Part shown: piece by piece, positions 18,729 to 28,264 of the stretch
Numbering within the stretch: position 1 is the stretch's first letter
Layout of the letters: each line of letters starts with the position of its first letter
DNA from: Paracoccus laeviglucosivorans
GTDB taxonomy: Bacteria > Pseudomonadota > Alphaproteobacteria > Rhodobacterales > Rhodobacteraceae
Assembly: GCF_900182695.1 (NCBI RefSeq)
Contig: NZ_FXTK01000005.1
Coordinates: forward strand, 62,001-126,000
Reading direction: 5' to 3'
Length of the DNA: 64,000 nt
Position numbers and translations under genes: made by a program
The notes under the pieces: generated by a model
The model's database searches: none
Told to the model about the DNA's origin: nothing
What the model saw: only the letters and a program-made list of their open reading frames with translations

Positions 18729-18938
18729 TCACCAATGCGGCGGACGCTGATCGGCTAGGGGAATCGTGCCCCCTTCCGCCTCGCGCTCGGCCTCACGCTC
18801 CATCAACAACCCGACGCGGCGACCCAGCCGCGCGATCTCGCTTTCCTGCCGCGCCACGATGGCGGACAGGTCATCGACCACGCGGGTCAGGTGGGCCACG
18901 GCCTCTTCCAGCCTCAGGGCTTGCTCATGCTTGTCCAT
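18729..18938 (-). CDS. slyX: SlyX family protein
   Basis: A 69-residue coiled-coil protein. Heptad-like helix LRLEEAVAHLTRVVDDLSAI leads into a second helix with VARQESEIARLGRRVGLL, and the tail IPLADQRPPHW matches the usual SlyX ending (PPP/HY). Length fits SlyX (about 70 residues). The function is unknown despite wide conservation. GGAGGA sits three bases before ATG 18938. It is divergent from hisS with 48 bases between the starts. A very long minus-strand reading frame continues through hisS but is only antisense to it. Confidence 0.85.
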   Translation of the reverse strand: MDKHEQALRLEEAVAHLTRVVDDLSAIVARQESEIARLGRRVGLLMEREAEREAEGGTIPLADQRPPHW

Positions 18939-18986
18939 CAATCCTCCATCCGTTAGACCCCCGCATGGAAAAGCCCGAGGCAAACC

Positions 18987-20483
18987 ATGGCGAAAGAAAA
19001 GAAACAGCCCCGACCCAAGGCGGATACGCCCAAGGGGTTCCGCGACTATTTCGGCGCGGACGTGACCGAGCGCAAGCAGATGCTCGACCGTATCGCCGAG
19101 ATCTATCATCGCCACGGCTTCGACCCGCTGGAAACCAGTGCCGTCGAAACGGTCGAGGCGCTTGGCAAGTTCCTGCCCGACGTGGATCGCCCGAACGCAG
19201 GCGTCTTTGCGTGGCAAGAGGCCGAGGTGCCCGGTATTGGTCAGGGGGGCGGCGGCGCGGGCGACTGGCTGGCCTTGCGCTATGACCTGACTGCGCCTTT
19301 GGCGCGCGTGGCGGCCCAGTTCCGCAACGATCTGCCCAGCCCTTACCGTCGCTATGCGATGGGTCCGGTCTGGCGCAACGAAAAGCCGGGTCCGGGGCGG
19401 TTCCGCCAATTCTATCAATGCGACGCCGATACGGTGGGCAGCGCCTCGGTCGCGGCGGATGCGGAAATCTGCGCGATGCTGTCGGCAGCCTTGGAACATG
19501 CAGGCATCCAGCGCGGCGATTACCTGATCCGCATCAACAACCGCAAGGTTCTGAACGGCATTCTTGAGGCGATGGGCGTGACCGAAGGGCCGGTCTCGGA
19601 CGACGTGCTGCGCACCATCGACAAGTTCGACAAAGTGGGCGAGGCAGGCGTGCGCCAGCTTCTGACCACCGGGCGCAAGGATGACAGCGGCGCGGAAATT
19701 GCGGGCGTGGGCCTTGCGCCCGAACAGGCCGATCCGGTGATCGCCTTCCTGACCTCGAAGGGCGCGGACAACGCAGCGACCTTGGCGAACCTGCGCGCCG
19801 CCGTCGGTGCGTCCGAAATCGGTGCCGAGGGTGTCGATGAACTGGCCCAGATCGCCGACATGCTGACTGCGATGGGCGTCGGCGAAGATTGCGCGGTCAT
19901 CGACCCCTCGATCGTGCGCGGCCTTGGCTATTACACCGGCCCGGTCTTCGAAGCCGAACTGACCTTTGAAATCCTTGACGAAAAGGGCCGCAAGCGCCAA
20001 TTCGGCAGCGTGGCGGGCGGCGGTCGCTATGACGGTCTGGTGGAACGCTTCACCGGCCAGAAAGTGCCTGCAACGGGCGTCTCCATCGGCGTCGACCGCC
20101 TGCTGGCCGCGCTGCGCGCCAAGGGCCTGATGGGCGGCCAAGAACACGGGCCGGTCGTCGTGACCGTGATGGACCGCGACCGCATGGGTGAGTATCAGGC
20201 CATGGCTGCCGAACTGCGCGCCGCTGGTATCCGCGCCGAGGTCTATCTGGGCAATCCCAAGAATTTCGGCAACCAGTTGAAATACGCCGATAAACGCCAG
20301 TCCCCCGTCGCCATCATCCAGGGCGCGGATGAAGCGGCGCGGGGCGTCGTGCAGGTAAAAGACCTGATCCTTGGCGCCAAGATCGCGGCCGAGGCCAGTC
20401 ACGAGGAATGGAAGGCCCAGCCCGCCCAGACCGAGATCGCCCGCGACGGCCTTGTCGCCGAAGTCCGGCGCATTCTGGGATGA
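18987..20483 (+). CDS. hisS: Histidyl-tRNA synthetase
   Basis: A 498-residue class II aminoacyl-tRNA synthetase that charges tRNA(His). Motif 1 region begins at [10 protein letters not shown] (residue 14); [27 protein letters not shown] near residue 115-140 is motif 2; the histidine motif [11 protein letters not shown] is near 312, and [12 protein letters not shown] follows near 345. GAGGCAAACC precedes the ATG. It heads hisS-hisZ-hisG, joined by two ATGA overlaps. Confidence 0.97.
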   Translation: MAKEKKQPRPKADTPKGFRDYFGADVTERKQMLDRIAEIYHRHGFDPLETSAVETVEALGKFLPDVDRPNAGVFAWQEAEVPGIGQGGGGAGDWLALRYDLTAPLARVAAQFRNDLPSPYRRYAMGPVWRNEKPGPGRFRQFYQCDADTVGSASVAADAEICAMLSAALEHAGIQRGDYLIRINNRKVLNGILEAMGVTEGPVSDDVLRTIDKFDKVGEAGVRQLLTTGRKDDSGAEIAGVGLAPEQADPVIAFLTSKGADNAATLANLRAAVGASEIGAEGVDELAQIADMLTAMGVGEDCAVIDPSIVRGLGYYTGPVFEAELTFEILDEKGRKRQFGSVAGGGRYDGLVERFTGQKVPATGVSIGVDRLLAALRAKGLMGGQEHGPVVVTVMDRDRMGEYQAMAAELRAAGIRAEVYLGNPKNFGNQLKYADKRQSPVAIIQGADEAARGVVQVKDLILGAKIAAEASHEEWKAQPAQTEIARDGLVAEVRRILG

Positions 20484-21559
20484 CCAAGCGCGAAAAACAG
20501 GCCATCGGCCAACAGATCCTGATGGCCTTCCGCGCGGCGGGGGCCGCCGAGGTCGCGCCCGATCTGCTGCTGCCCGCCGAAACCCTGCTGGACCTTTATG
20601 GCGAAGACATCCGCGCACGTGCCTATGTCACGCAGGACCCGATCCGGGGCGAGATGATGCTGCGCCCGGACTTTACCGTTCCCGTCGTGCAGATGCATAT
20701 GGAAAACGGCGCGGAACCCGCCCGCTATTGCTATCTGGGCGAGGTTTTCCGCAAACAGGACCATGGCGAAACGCCGCCCGAACATCCGCGCGACAACGAA
20801 TATCTGCAGGCGGGGTTCGAACTTTTCGCCCGCGACGCCGATGCCGATGCCGAGGTTTTCGCGCTGTTCCACGGCCTGCTTGCGCCGTTGCACCTGCAAG
20901 CCAGCATGGGCGACATGGATCTGCTGATGGATGCCGTCCGTGCGCTGCCGCTGTCGGGTGCGCGCCGCGCCGCGCTTTTGCACCACATCTGGCGACCCAA
21001 GCGGTTCGCGCGATTGCTGGAGCGTTTCTCGACCTCGGCCCCGCCGCGCGCGTTTGCCGAACCCGCCAATTGGACCGGGTTGCGCAGCCCGGCTGAAATG
21101 CAGGCCCGCATCGCCCGATTGCAAGCTGATGCGCATGAGGCCCCACTGGCCCCGATCTGGGCCGACCGGCTGTCGCGGCTGTTTGCCGTCAGCGCCCCGG
21201 CCCCCGAGGCGCTGCGGCAGCTTCGCGATCTGGCGCAGGAAATCCCCGACATTACCGATGCCGTGGACCGGCTGGAGCGTAACCTTGCCGCGCTGACGTC
21301 GCGCGGCATCGACGTCGCGGCGATCCATTTCGACGCCAGCCACGGGCGGCACACGATGGAATATTACGACGGCATGACCTTCAGCTTTACCGCGCCGGGC
21401 CGGGCCGATTGGCCGCCGGTCGCAACGGGCGGGCGCTATGACGCGCTGGCGGCGGTGCTGGGGCAGGCGCAGGGCCGCTCGATCCCCGCAGTCGGCGGCA
21501 TCATCCGGCCCGGTCTTGTCCATGAACTGGGGGGCCTGAACTTGGGGAATGCGGCATGA
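20480..21559 (+). CDS. hisZ: ATP phosphoribosyltransferase regulatory subunit
   Basis: A 359-residue catalytically inactive paralogue of histidyl-tRNA synthetase. It forms an octamer with short-form HisG and is needed for its activity and for histidine feedback. [13 protein letters not shown] and YLGEVFRKQ correspond to motif 2 in HisS, and [15 protein letters not shown] to the C-terminal motif, while aminoacylation residues are degenerate. Its start overlaps the hisS stop (ATGA). Adjacent HisS, HisZ and HisG make the assignment firm. Confidence 0.93.
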   Translation: MTKREKQAIGQQILMAFRAAGAAEVAPDLLLPAETLLDLYGEDIRARAYVTQDPIRGEMMLRPDFTVPVVQMHMENGAEPARYCYLGEVFRKQDHGETPPEHPRDNEYLQAGFELFARDADADAEVFALFHGLLAPLHLQASMGDMDLLMDAVRALPLSGARRAALLHHIWRPKRFARLLERFSTSAPPRAFAEPANWTGLRSPAEMQARIARLQADAHEAPLAPIWADRLSRLFAVSAPAPEALRQLRDLAQEIPDITDAVDRLERNLAALTSRGIDVAAIHFDASHGRHTMEYYDGMTFSFTAPGRADWPPVATGGRYDALAAVLGQAQGRSIPAVGGIIRPGLVHELGGLNLGNAA

Positions 21560-22242
21560 TCCGCCTTGGCGTGCCGTCCAAGGGGCGGCTGATGGAACAG
21601 ACCTTCGACTGGTTCGCGGCGCGCGGTGTGCGCCTTTCGCGCGCCGGGTCGGAACGCGAATATGCGGGCCGGGTCGAGGGCGCGGAAAATGTCGCGCTGG
21701 TGCTTTTGTCGGCGGGCGAGATCCCGCGCGAATTGCAAGCGGGCCGCATCCATCTGGGCGTGACCGGCACCGACCTGATCCGCGAAAAACTGGCGGGCTG
21801 GCGCAGCCATGTGCAGGAACTGGCGCCCATGGGGTTCGGTCACGCCGATCTGATCCTTGCCGTGCCGACCTGCTGGAGCGATTGCGATAACCTTGACGAT
21901 TTCGCCACGATCGCCCGCGATTTTCGCGCCGAACACGGCTTTCGCCTGCGGATCGCCACGAAATATCACCGTCTGGTCCGCGCCTATCTGTCGGATCAGG
22001 AAATCGCCGACTACCAGCTTGTAGACAGCCAGGGCGCGACCGAAGGCACGGTGGCCAACCTGACTGCCGAGGCGATTGCCGACATCACATCCTCGGGCGA
22101 AACGCTGCGGGCGAACCATCTGAAGATCATCGGAGACACGCCGATCCTGTGCAGTCAGGCCACGCTTCTGCGGTCCATCGCGGCAGGCGACGATGCCGAG
22201 GTAGGGGCTTTCGCGCAGCAGCTTGGACTTACGATTTCGTGA
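21556..22242 (+). CDS. hisG: ATP phosphoribosyltransferase, short form
   Basis: A 228-residue enzyme for the first step of histidine synthesis, condensing ATP and PRPP. It starts with [11 protein letters not shown] and has GRIHLGVTGTDLI near residue 65 and the PRPP-loop-like DSQGATEGTVANL near residue 155-170. It lacks the C-terminal regulatory domain of the long form (about 290-300 residues), so it depends on the adjacent HisZ. The start overlaps the hisZ stop by four bases. Confidence 0.95.
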   Translation: MIRLGVPSKGRLMEQTFDWFAARGVRLSRAGSEREYAGRVEGAENVALVLLSAGEIPRELQAGRIHLGVTGTDLIREKLAGWRSHVQELAPMGFGHADLILAVPTCWSDCDNLDDFATIARDFRAEHGFRLRIATKYHRLVRAYLSDQEIADYQLVDSQGATEGTVANLTAEAIADITSSGETLRANHLKIIGDTPILCSQATLLRSIAAGDDAEVGAFAQQLGLTIS

Positions 22243-22294
22243 CGGATCCATGGCAGCCCGCCATGCGTTATCTGCCACATCTTAGGAGAGACCA

Positions 22295-22615
22295 ATGCGC
22301 CTTCCCATTCTTGTCCTGCTTCTGTCGGCCAGCCCCGTCCTTGCATCCTCGGATGATGCCTGGGCACAGTTCCAGACCGATGTCGAAACGGCCTGCACGG
22401 CCCTTGCTCCCGAAGCGGGCGAAACGACGATCGAGGTGAACCCTTTCGGTTCCGAAACCTATGGCGCGGCCATCGTCACCACCACCTATGAAGGCGGCGG
22501 CGCGGATCGTTCGATCTGCATCTATGACAAACACAGCAAAAAGGCCGAGATGACCGCAGCCTTTACCCCTGTGGACGAAGAGGAAGCCGAGACGGCAGCC
22601 CCTGCAACCAACTGA
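22295..22615 (+). CDS. Small periplasmic protein, unknown function
   Basis: A 106-residue protein with a clear signal peptide (MRLPILVLLLSASPVLA, cleavage near residue 17). The mature part has two cysteines, in TACTAL and SICIYD, probably a disulfide, and an acidic C-terminus. TAGGAGAGACCA precedes the ATG. I do not recognise a family. Its last codons and stop lie in a short direct repeat (22604-22617 and 22622-22635). Confidence 0.7.
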   Translation: MRLPILVLLLSASPVLASSDDAWAQFQTDVETACTALAPEAGETTIEVNPFGSETYGAAIVTTTYEGGGADRSICIYDKHSKKAEMTAAFTPVDEEEAETAAPATN

Positions 22616-22633
22616 TCGGGGGCAACCAACTGA

Positions 22634-23710
22634 TCAGTCGGGAAGACCGACCAGCGCGCGGGCAAAGTCCCGCGCGTCGAACGCGTCAAGATCGTCGATC
22701 TGTTCGCCGACGCCGATGGCATGGATCGGCAGACCAAAGCGGTCGGCCAGGGCCACCAGCACGCCGCCGCGTGCCGTGCCATCCAGCTTGGTCATCACCA
22801 GCCCCGACACATCCGCAAGCTTCTGGAACGTCTCGACCTGGCTCAGCGCGTTCTGGCCGGTGGTCGCGTCCAGCACCAGCAGCGTGTTATGCGGCGCGGA
22901 AGGGTCTTTCTTGCGGATGACCCGGACGATCTTGGCCAGCTCCTCCATCAGATCCTGACGGTTCTGCAAACGGCCCGCCGTGTCGATCATCAGCAGATCC
23001 GCGCCCTCGGCCTCGGCCCGTGTCATGGCGTCAAAGGCAAGGCTGGCGGGGTCCGAGCCTTCGGGCGCGGTCATTACCGGCACACCGGCGCGCTGGCCCC
23101 AGACCTGCAGCTGTTCGACAGCCGCGGCGCGGAACGTGTCGCCCGCCGCCACGACGACATTCTTGCCCGCCGCCTTGAACTGGCTGGCCAGCTTGCCGAT
23201 GGTGGTGGTCTTACCCGAGCCGTTGACGCCCACGACCAGCACCACCTGCGGGCGCTTGGGGTAAAGCGGCAGGGGCTTTGCAACGGGGGTCATGATCCGC
23301 GCGATTTCGGTGGCCAGCAATTCCTTGAGTTCGGTTGACGACACGCGGCGGCCAAGGCGGCCTTCGGCGATATTGGCGGTGACGCGCAGCGCAGTTTCGA
23401 CGCCCATATCGGCCTGCACCAGCATGTCCTCAAGCTCTTCCAGCATCGCGTCGTCAAGTTCGCGGCGCGGTTCGTCTGCGGTGCTGCGCCCGAACAGGCG
23501 ACCGATCATGCCCGGACGCTCGGTGGGCGGAGCGGCGGGCTGCTGAACCGGCGTGGGGATCGGTTGAACGGGCGGCTGCATCGGCTGGGGCACAGAAGCG
23601 GCTTCCGGCTGCGCATCCGTCGTGCCTTCGGCAACGATGTCATCCAAGCCCGCCCCGATCTTCGAAGAGGACCGCGTCAGCCGATCGCGCAGCTTGGTGA
23701 AAAACGACAT
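22634..23710 (-). CDS. ftsY: Signal recognition particle receptor
   Basis: A 358-residue SRP GTPase that docks ribosome-SRP complexes at the inner membrane. The N-terminal 70 residues are a Pro/Gln-rich membrane-interaction region; the helical N domain follows ([20 protein letters not shown]). GTPase motifs are in order: [15 protein letters not shown] (G1), [22 protein letters not shown] (G3) and [10 protein letters not shown] (G4). AAAGGAT precedes ATG 23710. Confidence 0.96.
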   Translation of the reverse strand: MSFFTKLRDRLTRSSSKIGAGLDDIVAEGTTDAQPEAASVPQPMQPPVQPIPTPVQQPAAPPTERPGMIGRLFGRSTADEPRRELDDAMLEELEDMLVQADMGVETALRVTANIAEGRLGRRVSSTELKELLATEIARIMTPVAKPLPLYPKRPQVVLVVGVNGSGKTTTIGKLASQFKAAGKNVVVAAGDTFRAAAVEQLQVWGQRAGVPVMTAPEGSDPASLAFDAMTRAEAEGADLLMIDTAGRLQNRQDLMEELAKIVRVIRKKDPSAPHNTLLVLDATTGQNALSQVETFQKLADVSGLVMTKLDGTARGGVLVALADRFGLPIHAIGVGEQIDDLDAFDARDFARALVGLPD

Positions 23711-23788
23711 GCACCCATCCTTTGTCTTGTCCGCCAGAAACTAGGGCTTCCGGCGGGAAAGGAAAAGGGCGCCCCGAAAGACGCCCAG

Positions 23789-23810
23789 CTTCTTAGTTCT
23801 GAAAATACCT
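23789..23810 (-). repeat. Dispersed 22-bp hairpin-linked repeat, copy 3
   Basis: Reverse-orientation copy in the 169-base gap between the ftsY start and the fba stop. Two GC-rich hairpins lie on its GGGTATTT-equivalent side (23827-23844 and 23850-23869). Confidence 0.7.
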
Positions 23811-23849
23811 CGGGGGACGCCTTTGTCACCCCGCCAAGGGGTGGCAAAG

Positions 23850-23869
23850 GCGGGGGGCAGAGCCCCCGC
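23850..23869 (-). terminator. Hairpin after fba
   Basis: GCGGGGG pairs with CCCCCGC around a six-base loop, starting 11 bases beyond the fba stop on the minus strand. Only CCTTTG follows, so it is a weak terminator or an RNA 3' end stabiliser. Confidence 0.5.
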
Positions 23870-23879
23870 GCCCGATGGA

Positions 23880-24809
23880 TCAGGCTTTGGCCAGATAGAT
23901 ATCGACCAGCTTTTGCAGCATTTCCAGCGCCTCTTCGCGCGAACGCTGGAAGCTGTTGCGCCCGATGATCGAGCCGTTGCCGCCGCCGTCGCGGATCGCG
24001 CGGGCGTCGTCATAGACCGCATCGGCACCCTTGGCCGCGCCGCCCGAGAAAACGACGATGCGGCGACCGTTGAAGGACGACTGCATGCAGTGTTCCACGC
24101 GCTTGGCTTGGGTCGCGATGTCGATCTTCTTGTCTTCGTAGACCTTTTTCGCTTCCGGCAGCATCAGGTGGTCGGTCGACAGCTTGATCTTGATGATATG
24201 CGCGCCGATCAGGGCTGCGATCTGCGCCGCATAGGCCGCCACGTCGATCGCGGTTTCACCGTCCTTGGTGATCGCCTCGCCGCGGGGATAGGACCAGATG
24301 ACGGTCGCCACGCCTTTGGCGGCGGCTTCCTTGCGCATCTCGACGATCTCTTCGAACATGTCCAGCGCCATGTCCGAACCCGGATAGATCGTGAAGCCGA
24401 TGGCGGCGCAGCCCAGACGCAGCGCGTCATCGACCGATGCGGTGATCGCCTGGTTCTTGCCAGCCGTGTTCGACATCAGCGAGTTGGCCGAGTTCACCTT
24501 GAGGATCGTCGGGATCTGGCCTGCAAAGGTATCCGCGCCCGCTTCGATCATGCCCAGCGGTGCGGCATAGGCGTTCAGGCCCGCGTCGATCGCCAGCTGA
24601 TAGTGATAATGGGGGTCGTAGCCCGCCGGGTTCGGTGCAAAGGTGCGCGCCGGACCATGCTCAAAGCCCTGATCGACGGGCAGAATGATCATCTTGCCCG
24701 TGCCGGCCAGCTTGCCGGTCATCAGCATGCGCGCAAGCTGCGCTTTCACGCCTGGGGTTTCACCCTCATAATTCGCGAGGATCTTGCGGACGGTATCGGT
24801 CATCTTCAT
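23880..24809 (-). CDS. fba: Class I fructose-bisphosphate aldolase (archaeal/DhnA type)
   Basis: A 309-residue Schiff-base aldolase that cleaves or forms fructose 1,6-bisphosphate. It belongs to the DeoC/FbaB-like class I branch: ILPVDQGFEHGP near residue 42, TIYPGSDMALDMFEE near 165, the lysine-containing IIKIKLSTDHLM near 220, and a phosphate-binding loop GGAAKGADAVYDD near 262. GGAG lies six bases before ATG 24809. With Pgk next door it serves gluconeogenesis or lower glycolysis. A degenerate copy of the edd/zwf operator lies upstream of its promoter. Confidence 0.9.
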   Translation of the reverse strand: MKMTDTVRKILANYEGETPGVKAQLARMLMTGKLAGTGKMIILPVDQGFEHGPARTFAPNPAGYDPHYHYQLAIDAGLNAYAAPLGMIEAGADTFAGQIPTILKVNSANSLMSNTAGKNQAITASVDDALRLGCAAIGFTIYPGSDMALDMFEEIVEMRKEAAAKGVATVIWSYPRGEAITKDGETAIDVAAYAAQIAALIGAHIIKIKLSTDHLMLPEAKKVYEDKKIDIATQAKRVEHCMQSSFNGRRIVVFSGGAAKGADAVYDDARAIRDGGGNGSIIGRNSFQRSREEALEMLQKLVDIYLAKA

Positions 24810-24835
24810 GTGAAACTCCAAACCAGTTCGGCAGT

Positions 24836-24880
24836 GACTTAGCAAAATCAACGTCAGGAGCAATCTAGGTTGCGCTAACG
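24836..24880 (-). promoter_or_regulatory. Possible fba promoter with upstream operator half-site
   Basis: On the minus strand TTGCTC (24858-24863) and TAAGTC (24836-24841) are 16 bases apart. GTTAGCGCAACC (24869-24880) lies five bases upstream of the -35 element; its left half equals the edd/zwf operator half, its right half is degenerate. Placement upstream of the promoter would suit activation rather than repression. Confidence 0.4.
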
Positions 24881-24960
24881 GTATGTTGTCTTTTCAGTTG
24901 GTAAGCAGAAATCCTGTCAAATTGGTAAAGGCCCGCCCATCCATGCGGCAAAGCCTTGCC

Positions 24961-24985
24961 GGAACATTCGCCACAGGCCGGCGTT
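24961..24985 (+). promoter_or_regulatory. EcfG-type (general stress) promoter
   Basis: GGAAC (24961-24965), 16 bases, then CGTT (24982-24985) matches the known alphaproteobacterial EcfG consensus exactly. Transcription would begin near 24992, just before the ribosome site of the small membrane protein gene at 25008. Confidence 0.55.
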
Positions 24986-25007
24986 GTTCGGACAAAGGAG
25001 GATTGCC

Positions 25008-25277
25008 ATGTCCTACAATACCGATCCCGAACGCGCCGCCAAGCGTCATCCTGCGCCTATCATCGCGATCATCGTGGCTTTGCTGGTCGCGGCCCTTGCA
25101 TGGTTCTGGTGGGTCGGCTCCTCCCCCGAGGAGGAGGGGGACATCACCCAGACCGAATCCCCTGCTGCCCCGGTCGATGGGCAGGCAGCACCCGACGCGA
25201 ACCCGCCCGCAGGCACCACCGGTCAGGCGACGCCGGACAGCAGCACACCCGCAAGTCCACCCGCAGCGGCGAATTGA
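25008..25277 (+). CDS. Small single-pass membrane protein, unknown function
   Basis: An 89-residue protein: a short charged N-terminus, one membrane helix (about residues 18-38, PIIAIIVALLVAALAWFWW) and a Pro/Ala/Gln/Thr-rich disordered tail probably in the periplasm. AAAGGAGG lies five bases before ATG 25008, an unusually strong ribosome site. An EcfG-type promoter precedes it, suggesting a stress role. It ends at a terminator shared with pgk. No family recognised. Confidence 0.75.
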   Translation: MSYNTDPERAAKRHPAPIIAIIVALLVAALAWFWWVGSSPEEEGDITQTESPAAPVDGQAAPDANPPAGTTGQATPDSSTPASPPAAAN

Positions 25278-25278
25278 A

Positions 25279-25305
25279 AAAGGGACCTTTCGGCCCCTTT
25301 CTTTT
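25279..25305. terminator. Bidirectional terminator between small membrane protein gene and pgk
   Basis: AAAGGGACC (25279-25287) pairs with GGCCCCTTT (25292-25300) apart from one mismatch, with a TTTC loop. CTTTT follows on the plus strand and the A-run precedes it for the minus strand. Confidence 0.8.
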
Positions 25306-26500
25306 AGCGTTTCTCAAGCGCCGCGACGCCGGGCAGTTCCTTGCCCTCCATCCATTCAAGGAATGCACCGCCCGCGGTCGAGATGAAGGTGAAATCACCC
25401 GACACGCCCGCCTTGTTCAGCGCAGCGACGGTATCGCCGCCACCCGCGACCGAGATCAGCTTTTCTTCGCGCGTCAGCCGTGCGGCTTCCTGTGCGGCGG
25501 CATTGGTTGCGGTGTCGAAGGGGGCGATTTCGAACGCACCCAGCGGGCCGTTCCAGATCAGGGTGCGCGAGGCTTCGAACACCTCGCGGATTTTCACAAC
25601 GGTCTGCGGCCCGGCATCAAGGATCATCGCATCGGCGGGGCAGGCGTCGGCGGCTACGGTCTCATTCTCGGCGCCTGCCTTGAATTCACGTGCCACGACG
25701 ACATCGACGGGCAGGTGGATCGTGCAGCCAGCACCCTCGGCCTTGTCCAGAATCTCGCGCGCGGTGTCGGCCATGTCGCGTTCGGCCAGCGATTTGCCGA
25801 CCTCGATCCCCTGTGCGACCAGGAAGGTGTTGGCCATGCCGCCGCCGATCACCAGATGATCGACCTTGGAAATCAGGTTGCCCAGCAGGTCCAGCTTGGT
25901 CGAAACCTTGGCACCACCGACGACCGCGACGACCGGGCGCTGCGGCGCACCAAGGGCCGCGTCCAGCGCCTTGAGCTCGGCCTCCATCAGGCGACCGGCG
26001 GCGGCGGGCAAAAGCTGCGCCAGACCCTCGGTCGAGGCATGGGCGCGGTGCGCGGCAGAGAAAGCGTCATTGACGTAAGCCTGACCCAGCGCGGCCAGCG
26101 AGGCGGCAAAGGTTTTGTCGTTTTCTTCCTCGCCCGGATAGAAGCGGGTGTTTTCCAGCAGCAGCACATCGCCCTTTTTCAGATCGGCCACGGCGCGCTT
26201 GGCAGGGCCGCCGATGGCTTCGTCCGAAAACTGCACGGGCTGGCCCAGTGCGGCTTCCAGCGCGGGGACGACGATACGCAGGCTCATGGCGTCAACGCGC
26301 TTGCCTTTGGGGCGGTCGAAATGCGCCAGCAGGACGGGGATGCCGCCCTTGGCCTGAATGTCCTTGACGGTCGGCACGATCTTTTCGATCCGGGTCGCGT
26401 CGGTCACCTGACCGTTTTCGACCGGGACGTTCAGGTCCACGCGGGTCAGGACAACCTTCCCGTCAAGGTCGAGGTCGTCGATCGTGTTGAAATCCGGCAT
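25304..26500 (-). CDS. pgk: Phosphoglycerate kinase
   Basis: A 398-residue glycolytic kinase that moves phosphate between 1,3-bisphosphoglycerate and ADP. The N-terminal substrate domain has [18 protein letters not shown] near residue 14-31, and the C-terminal nucleotide domain ends with [21 protein letters not shown], the usual Gly-rich loop. GGAAAGGG lies upstream of ATG 26500. It is not next to gap here; only fba lies close, on the same strand. Confidence 0.97.
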   Translation of the reverse strand: MPDFNTIDDLDLDGKVVLTRVDLNVPVENGQVTDATRIEKIVPTVKDIQAKGGIPVLLAHFDRPKGKRVDAMSLRIVVPALEAALGQPVQFSDEAIGGPAKRAVADLKKGDVLLLENTRFYPGEEENDKTFAASLAALGQAYVNDAFSAAHRAHASTEGLAQLLPAAAGRLMEAELKALDAALGAPQRPVVAVVGGAKVSTKLDLLGNLISKVDHLVIGGGMANTFLVAQGIEVGKSLAERDMADTAREILDKAEGAGCTIHLPVDVVVAREFKAGAENETVAADACPADAMILDAGPQTVVKIREVFEASRTLIWNGPLGAFEIAPFDTATNAAAQEAARLTREEKLISVAGGGDTVAALNKAGVSGDFTFISTAGGAFLEWMEGKELPGVAALEKR

Positions 26501-26663
26501 GGTTCGTCCCTTTCCTCATCAGCCCCAAACGGCCCAGCGGGTTGTCCCGCATCATGACATTCTCGTCAACCTGCCGTGGCGGCGAACCGCCCGGCAATGC
26601 TGGCGTTGTATGGTCGGGATGAAATGCTTATGCCTTTCCCCGAGCCAGTAGAAGGAGACCCCC

Positions 26664-27173
26664 ATGGCCGAGATCAAAGATCCCGAGAACACCGTCATCG
26701 TCGAGCTGAAGGACGGCCCGGTGGTGATCGAGCTTCTGCCCGATGTTGCACCCAAGCATGTCGAGCGCATGAAGGAACTGGCCCGCGCCGGGAAATACGA
26801 CAACGTGGCATTTCACCGCGTGATCGAGGGTTTCATGGCCCAGACCGGCGACGTGGAACATGCCAATATGGAAAACAACTACAATCCCGGCCGTGCGGGC
26901 ACGGGCGGTTCCGATCTGCCGGACCTGCCTGCCGAATTCTCGCGGCTGCCGCATGACCGTGGCACGCTGGGCGCTGCGCGTTCGATGAACCCGAATTCGG
27001 CCAACAGCCAGTTCTTCATCAACTTCAAGGACAACCATTTCCTGAACGGCCAATACACCGTCTATGGCCGCGTCATTTCGGGGATGGAAGCCGTGGACAA
27101 GATCGCCCGTGGCGAGCCGCCGGCGAATCCCGACCGCATGATCTCGGTCAAGGTGGCCGCCGATGTTGCATAA
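26664..27173 (+). CDS. ppiB: Cytoplasmic cyclophilin-type peptidyl-prolyl isomerase
   Basis: A 169-residue cyclophilin that speeds cis-trans isomerisation of proline bonds. It lacks a signal peptide. The core motifs FHRVIEGFMAQTGD near residue 51-64, NPNSANSQFFINF near 110 and LNGQYTVYGRVISGME near 128 contain the catalytic Arg and substrate pocket. GAAGGAGACCCCC precedes the ATG. The 3' end overlaps the start of a periplasmic paralogue by 11 bases. Confidence 0.93.
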   Translation: MAEIKDPENTVIVELKDGPVVIELLPDVAPKHVERMKELARAGKYDNVAFHRVIEGFMAQTGDVEHANMENNYNPGRAGTGGSDLPDLPAEFSRLPHDRGTLGAARSMNPNSANSQFFINFKDNHFLNGQYTVYGRVISGMEAVDKIARGEPPANPDRMISVKVAADVA

Positions 27174-27753
27174 GGCGCTGATCGCGACCCTGCTGATGGC
27201 GGGCGCCGCCCATGCCGAAGGGCTGCCGGGCGTCACCGATGGTCCCGGCCCGAACCTTGTGATCGAGGTCGCGGACGCCTCGGGCGCGTCCAAGGGGCAG
27301 ATCGTTCTGGACCTTTATGCCGACAAGGCCCCCAAGCATGTCGAGCGTCTGGTGACGCTGGCCAAGGCGGGCAATTACGATGGCGTGGTGTTTCACCGCG
27401 TGATCGACGGCTTCATGGCCCAGACGGGCGACGTGGAATTCGGCAAGCAAGGCGCCGATACCGCACGCGCAGGCATGGGCGGTTCGTCCATGCCGGATCT
27501 GGATGCCGAATTCAACGATGTCAGCTTCCAGCGCGGCACCGTGGGCATGGCGCGTTCGCAAAGCCCGAATTCGGCCAACAGCCAGTTCTTTATCGATCTG
27601 GCCCCGGCTGAGTTCCTTGATGGGCAATACACTGTCGTCGGCCAGTTGGTCGATGGCTGGGACGTGCTGAACGCCATCAAGAAAGGCGACGCGGCAGCGA
27701 ATGGTTCGGTATCCGAGCCCGATTACATGCTGAAAGTCACCGTTCAGGAATAA
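27163..27753 (+). CDS. ppiA: Periplasmic cyclophilin-type peptidyl-prolyl isomerase
   Basis: A 196-residue cyclophilin with a signal peptide (MLHKALIATLLMAGAAHA, residues 1-18), so it acts on proteins in the periplasm. FHRVIDGFMAQTGDVEFG and SPNSANSQFFIDL match the cytoplasmic paralogue upstream almost word for word. The start lies inside the last codons of that gene, an 11-base overlap in another frame, which points to translational coupling and tandem duplication. A strong hairpin follows the stop. Confidence 0.92.
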   Translation: MLHKALIATLLMAGAAHAEGLPGVTDGPGPNLVIEVADASGASKGQIVLDLYADKAPKHVERLVTLAKAGNYDGVVFHRVIDGFMAQTGDVEFGKQGADTARAGMGGSSMPDLDAEFNDVSFQRGTVGMARSQSPNSANSQFFIDLAPAEFLDGQYTVVGQLVDGWDVLNAIKKGDAAANGSVSEPDYMLKVTVQE

Positions 27754-27755
27754 GA

Positions 27756-27784
27756 TGAAAGGCCGGGCCGGTCCCGGCCTTTCA
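27756..27784 (+). terminator. Terminator of the cyclophilin pair
   Basis: A perfect 12-bp stem, TGAAAGGCCGGG with CCCGGCCTTTCA, closes a five-base loop just after the ppiA stop. Confidence 0.8.
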
Positions 27785-27811
27785 TTCATCAGGCCAAAAG
27801 AAAGCCAATCA

Positions 27812-28264
27812 ATGCCCCAACCTGTCCTGCCCGCCGAAGGCGGCTGCCGCTGTGGCGCGCTGCGCATCCGCATCGACGCCGGCCCGATCATGACCGCCGC
27901 GTGCCATTGCAAGGGCTGCCAGCGCATGACGGGCAGCGCCTTTTCGTTGACGGCGATGATCCCCTCGCCGGGGTTTCGCGTCTTGCAGGGCGAGCCGGTG
28001 CAGGGCGGTCTGCGCGACCCGGTACAGCAGCACATGTTCTGTCCGCATTGCCTAAGCTGGGTCTTTACGCGCATCGCGGGCATGGATGATTTCGTGAACC
28101 TGCGCGCGACGATGCTGGACGATGCGCAGTGGTTTCAGCCCTTCATCGAGACATTCACCGCCGAAAAGCTGGCATGGGCAACCGTGCCCGCGCGCCACAG
28201 CTTTGAAGGCTTCCCGCCGCCCGAAAGCTATGGCCCGCTGATGGCGGAATTCGCAGCGGCATGA
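27812..28264 (+). CDS. GFA family zinc-binding protein (1)
   Basis: A 150-residue protein of the GFA/CENP-V fold, named after a glutathione-formaldehyde-activating enzyme, though most members have no proven reaction. The zinc ligands are in GGCRCGAL (residues 10-17), [12 protein letters not shown] near 31-42 and CPHCLSW near 75. ATG 27812 is chosen because an earlier in-frame ATG at 27755 lies inside the cyclophilin terminator. The stop overlaps the UPF0178 gene by four bases. A second GFA gene is on the other strand close by. Confidence 0.85.
   Translation: MPQPVLPAEGGCRCGALRIRIDAGPIMTAACHCKGCQRMTGSAFSLTAMIPSPGFRVLQGEPVQGGLRDPVQQHMFCPHCLSWVFTRIAGMDDFVNLRATMLDDAQWFQPFIETFTAEKLAWATVPARHSFEGFPPPESYGPLMAEFAAA

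Noticed and set aside
18942..20618. Very long minus-strand open frame continuing upstream from slyX through hisS
   Set aside because: It is antisense to hisS and exists because GC-rich codon use removes stops from that frame. Only the last 69 codons, with their own ribosome site, match a family (SlyX).
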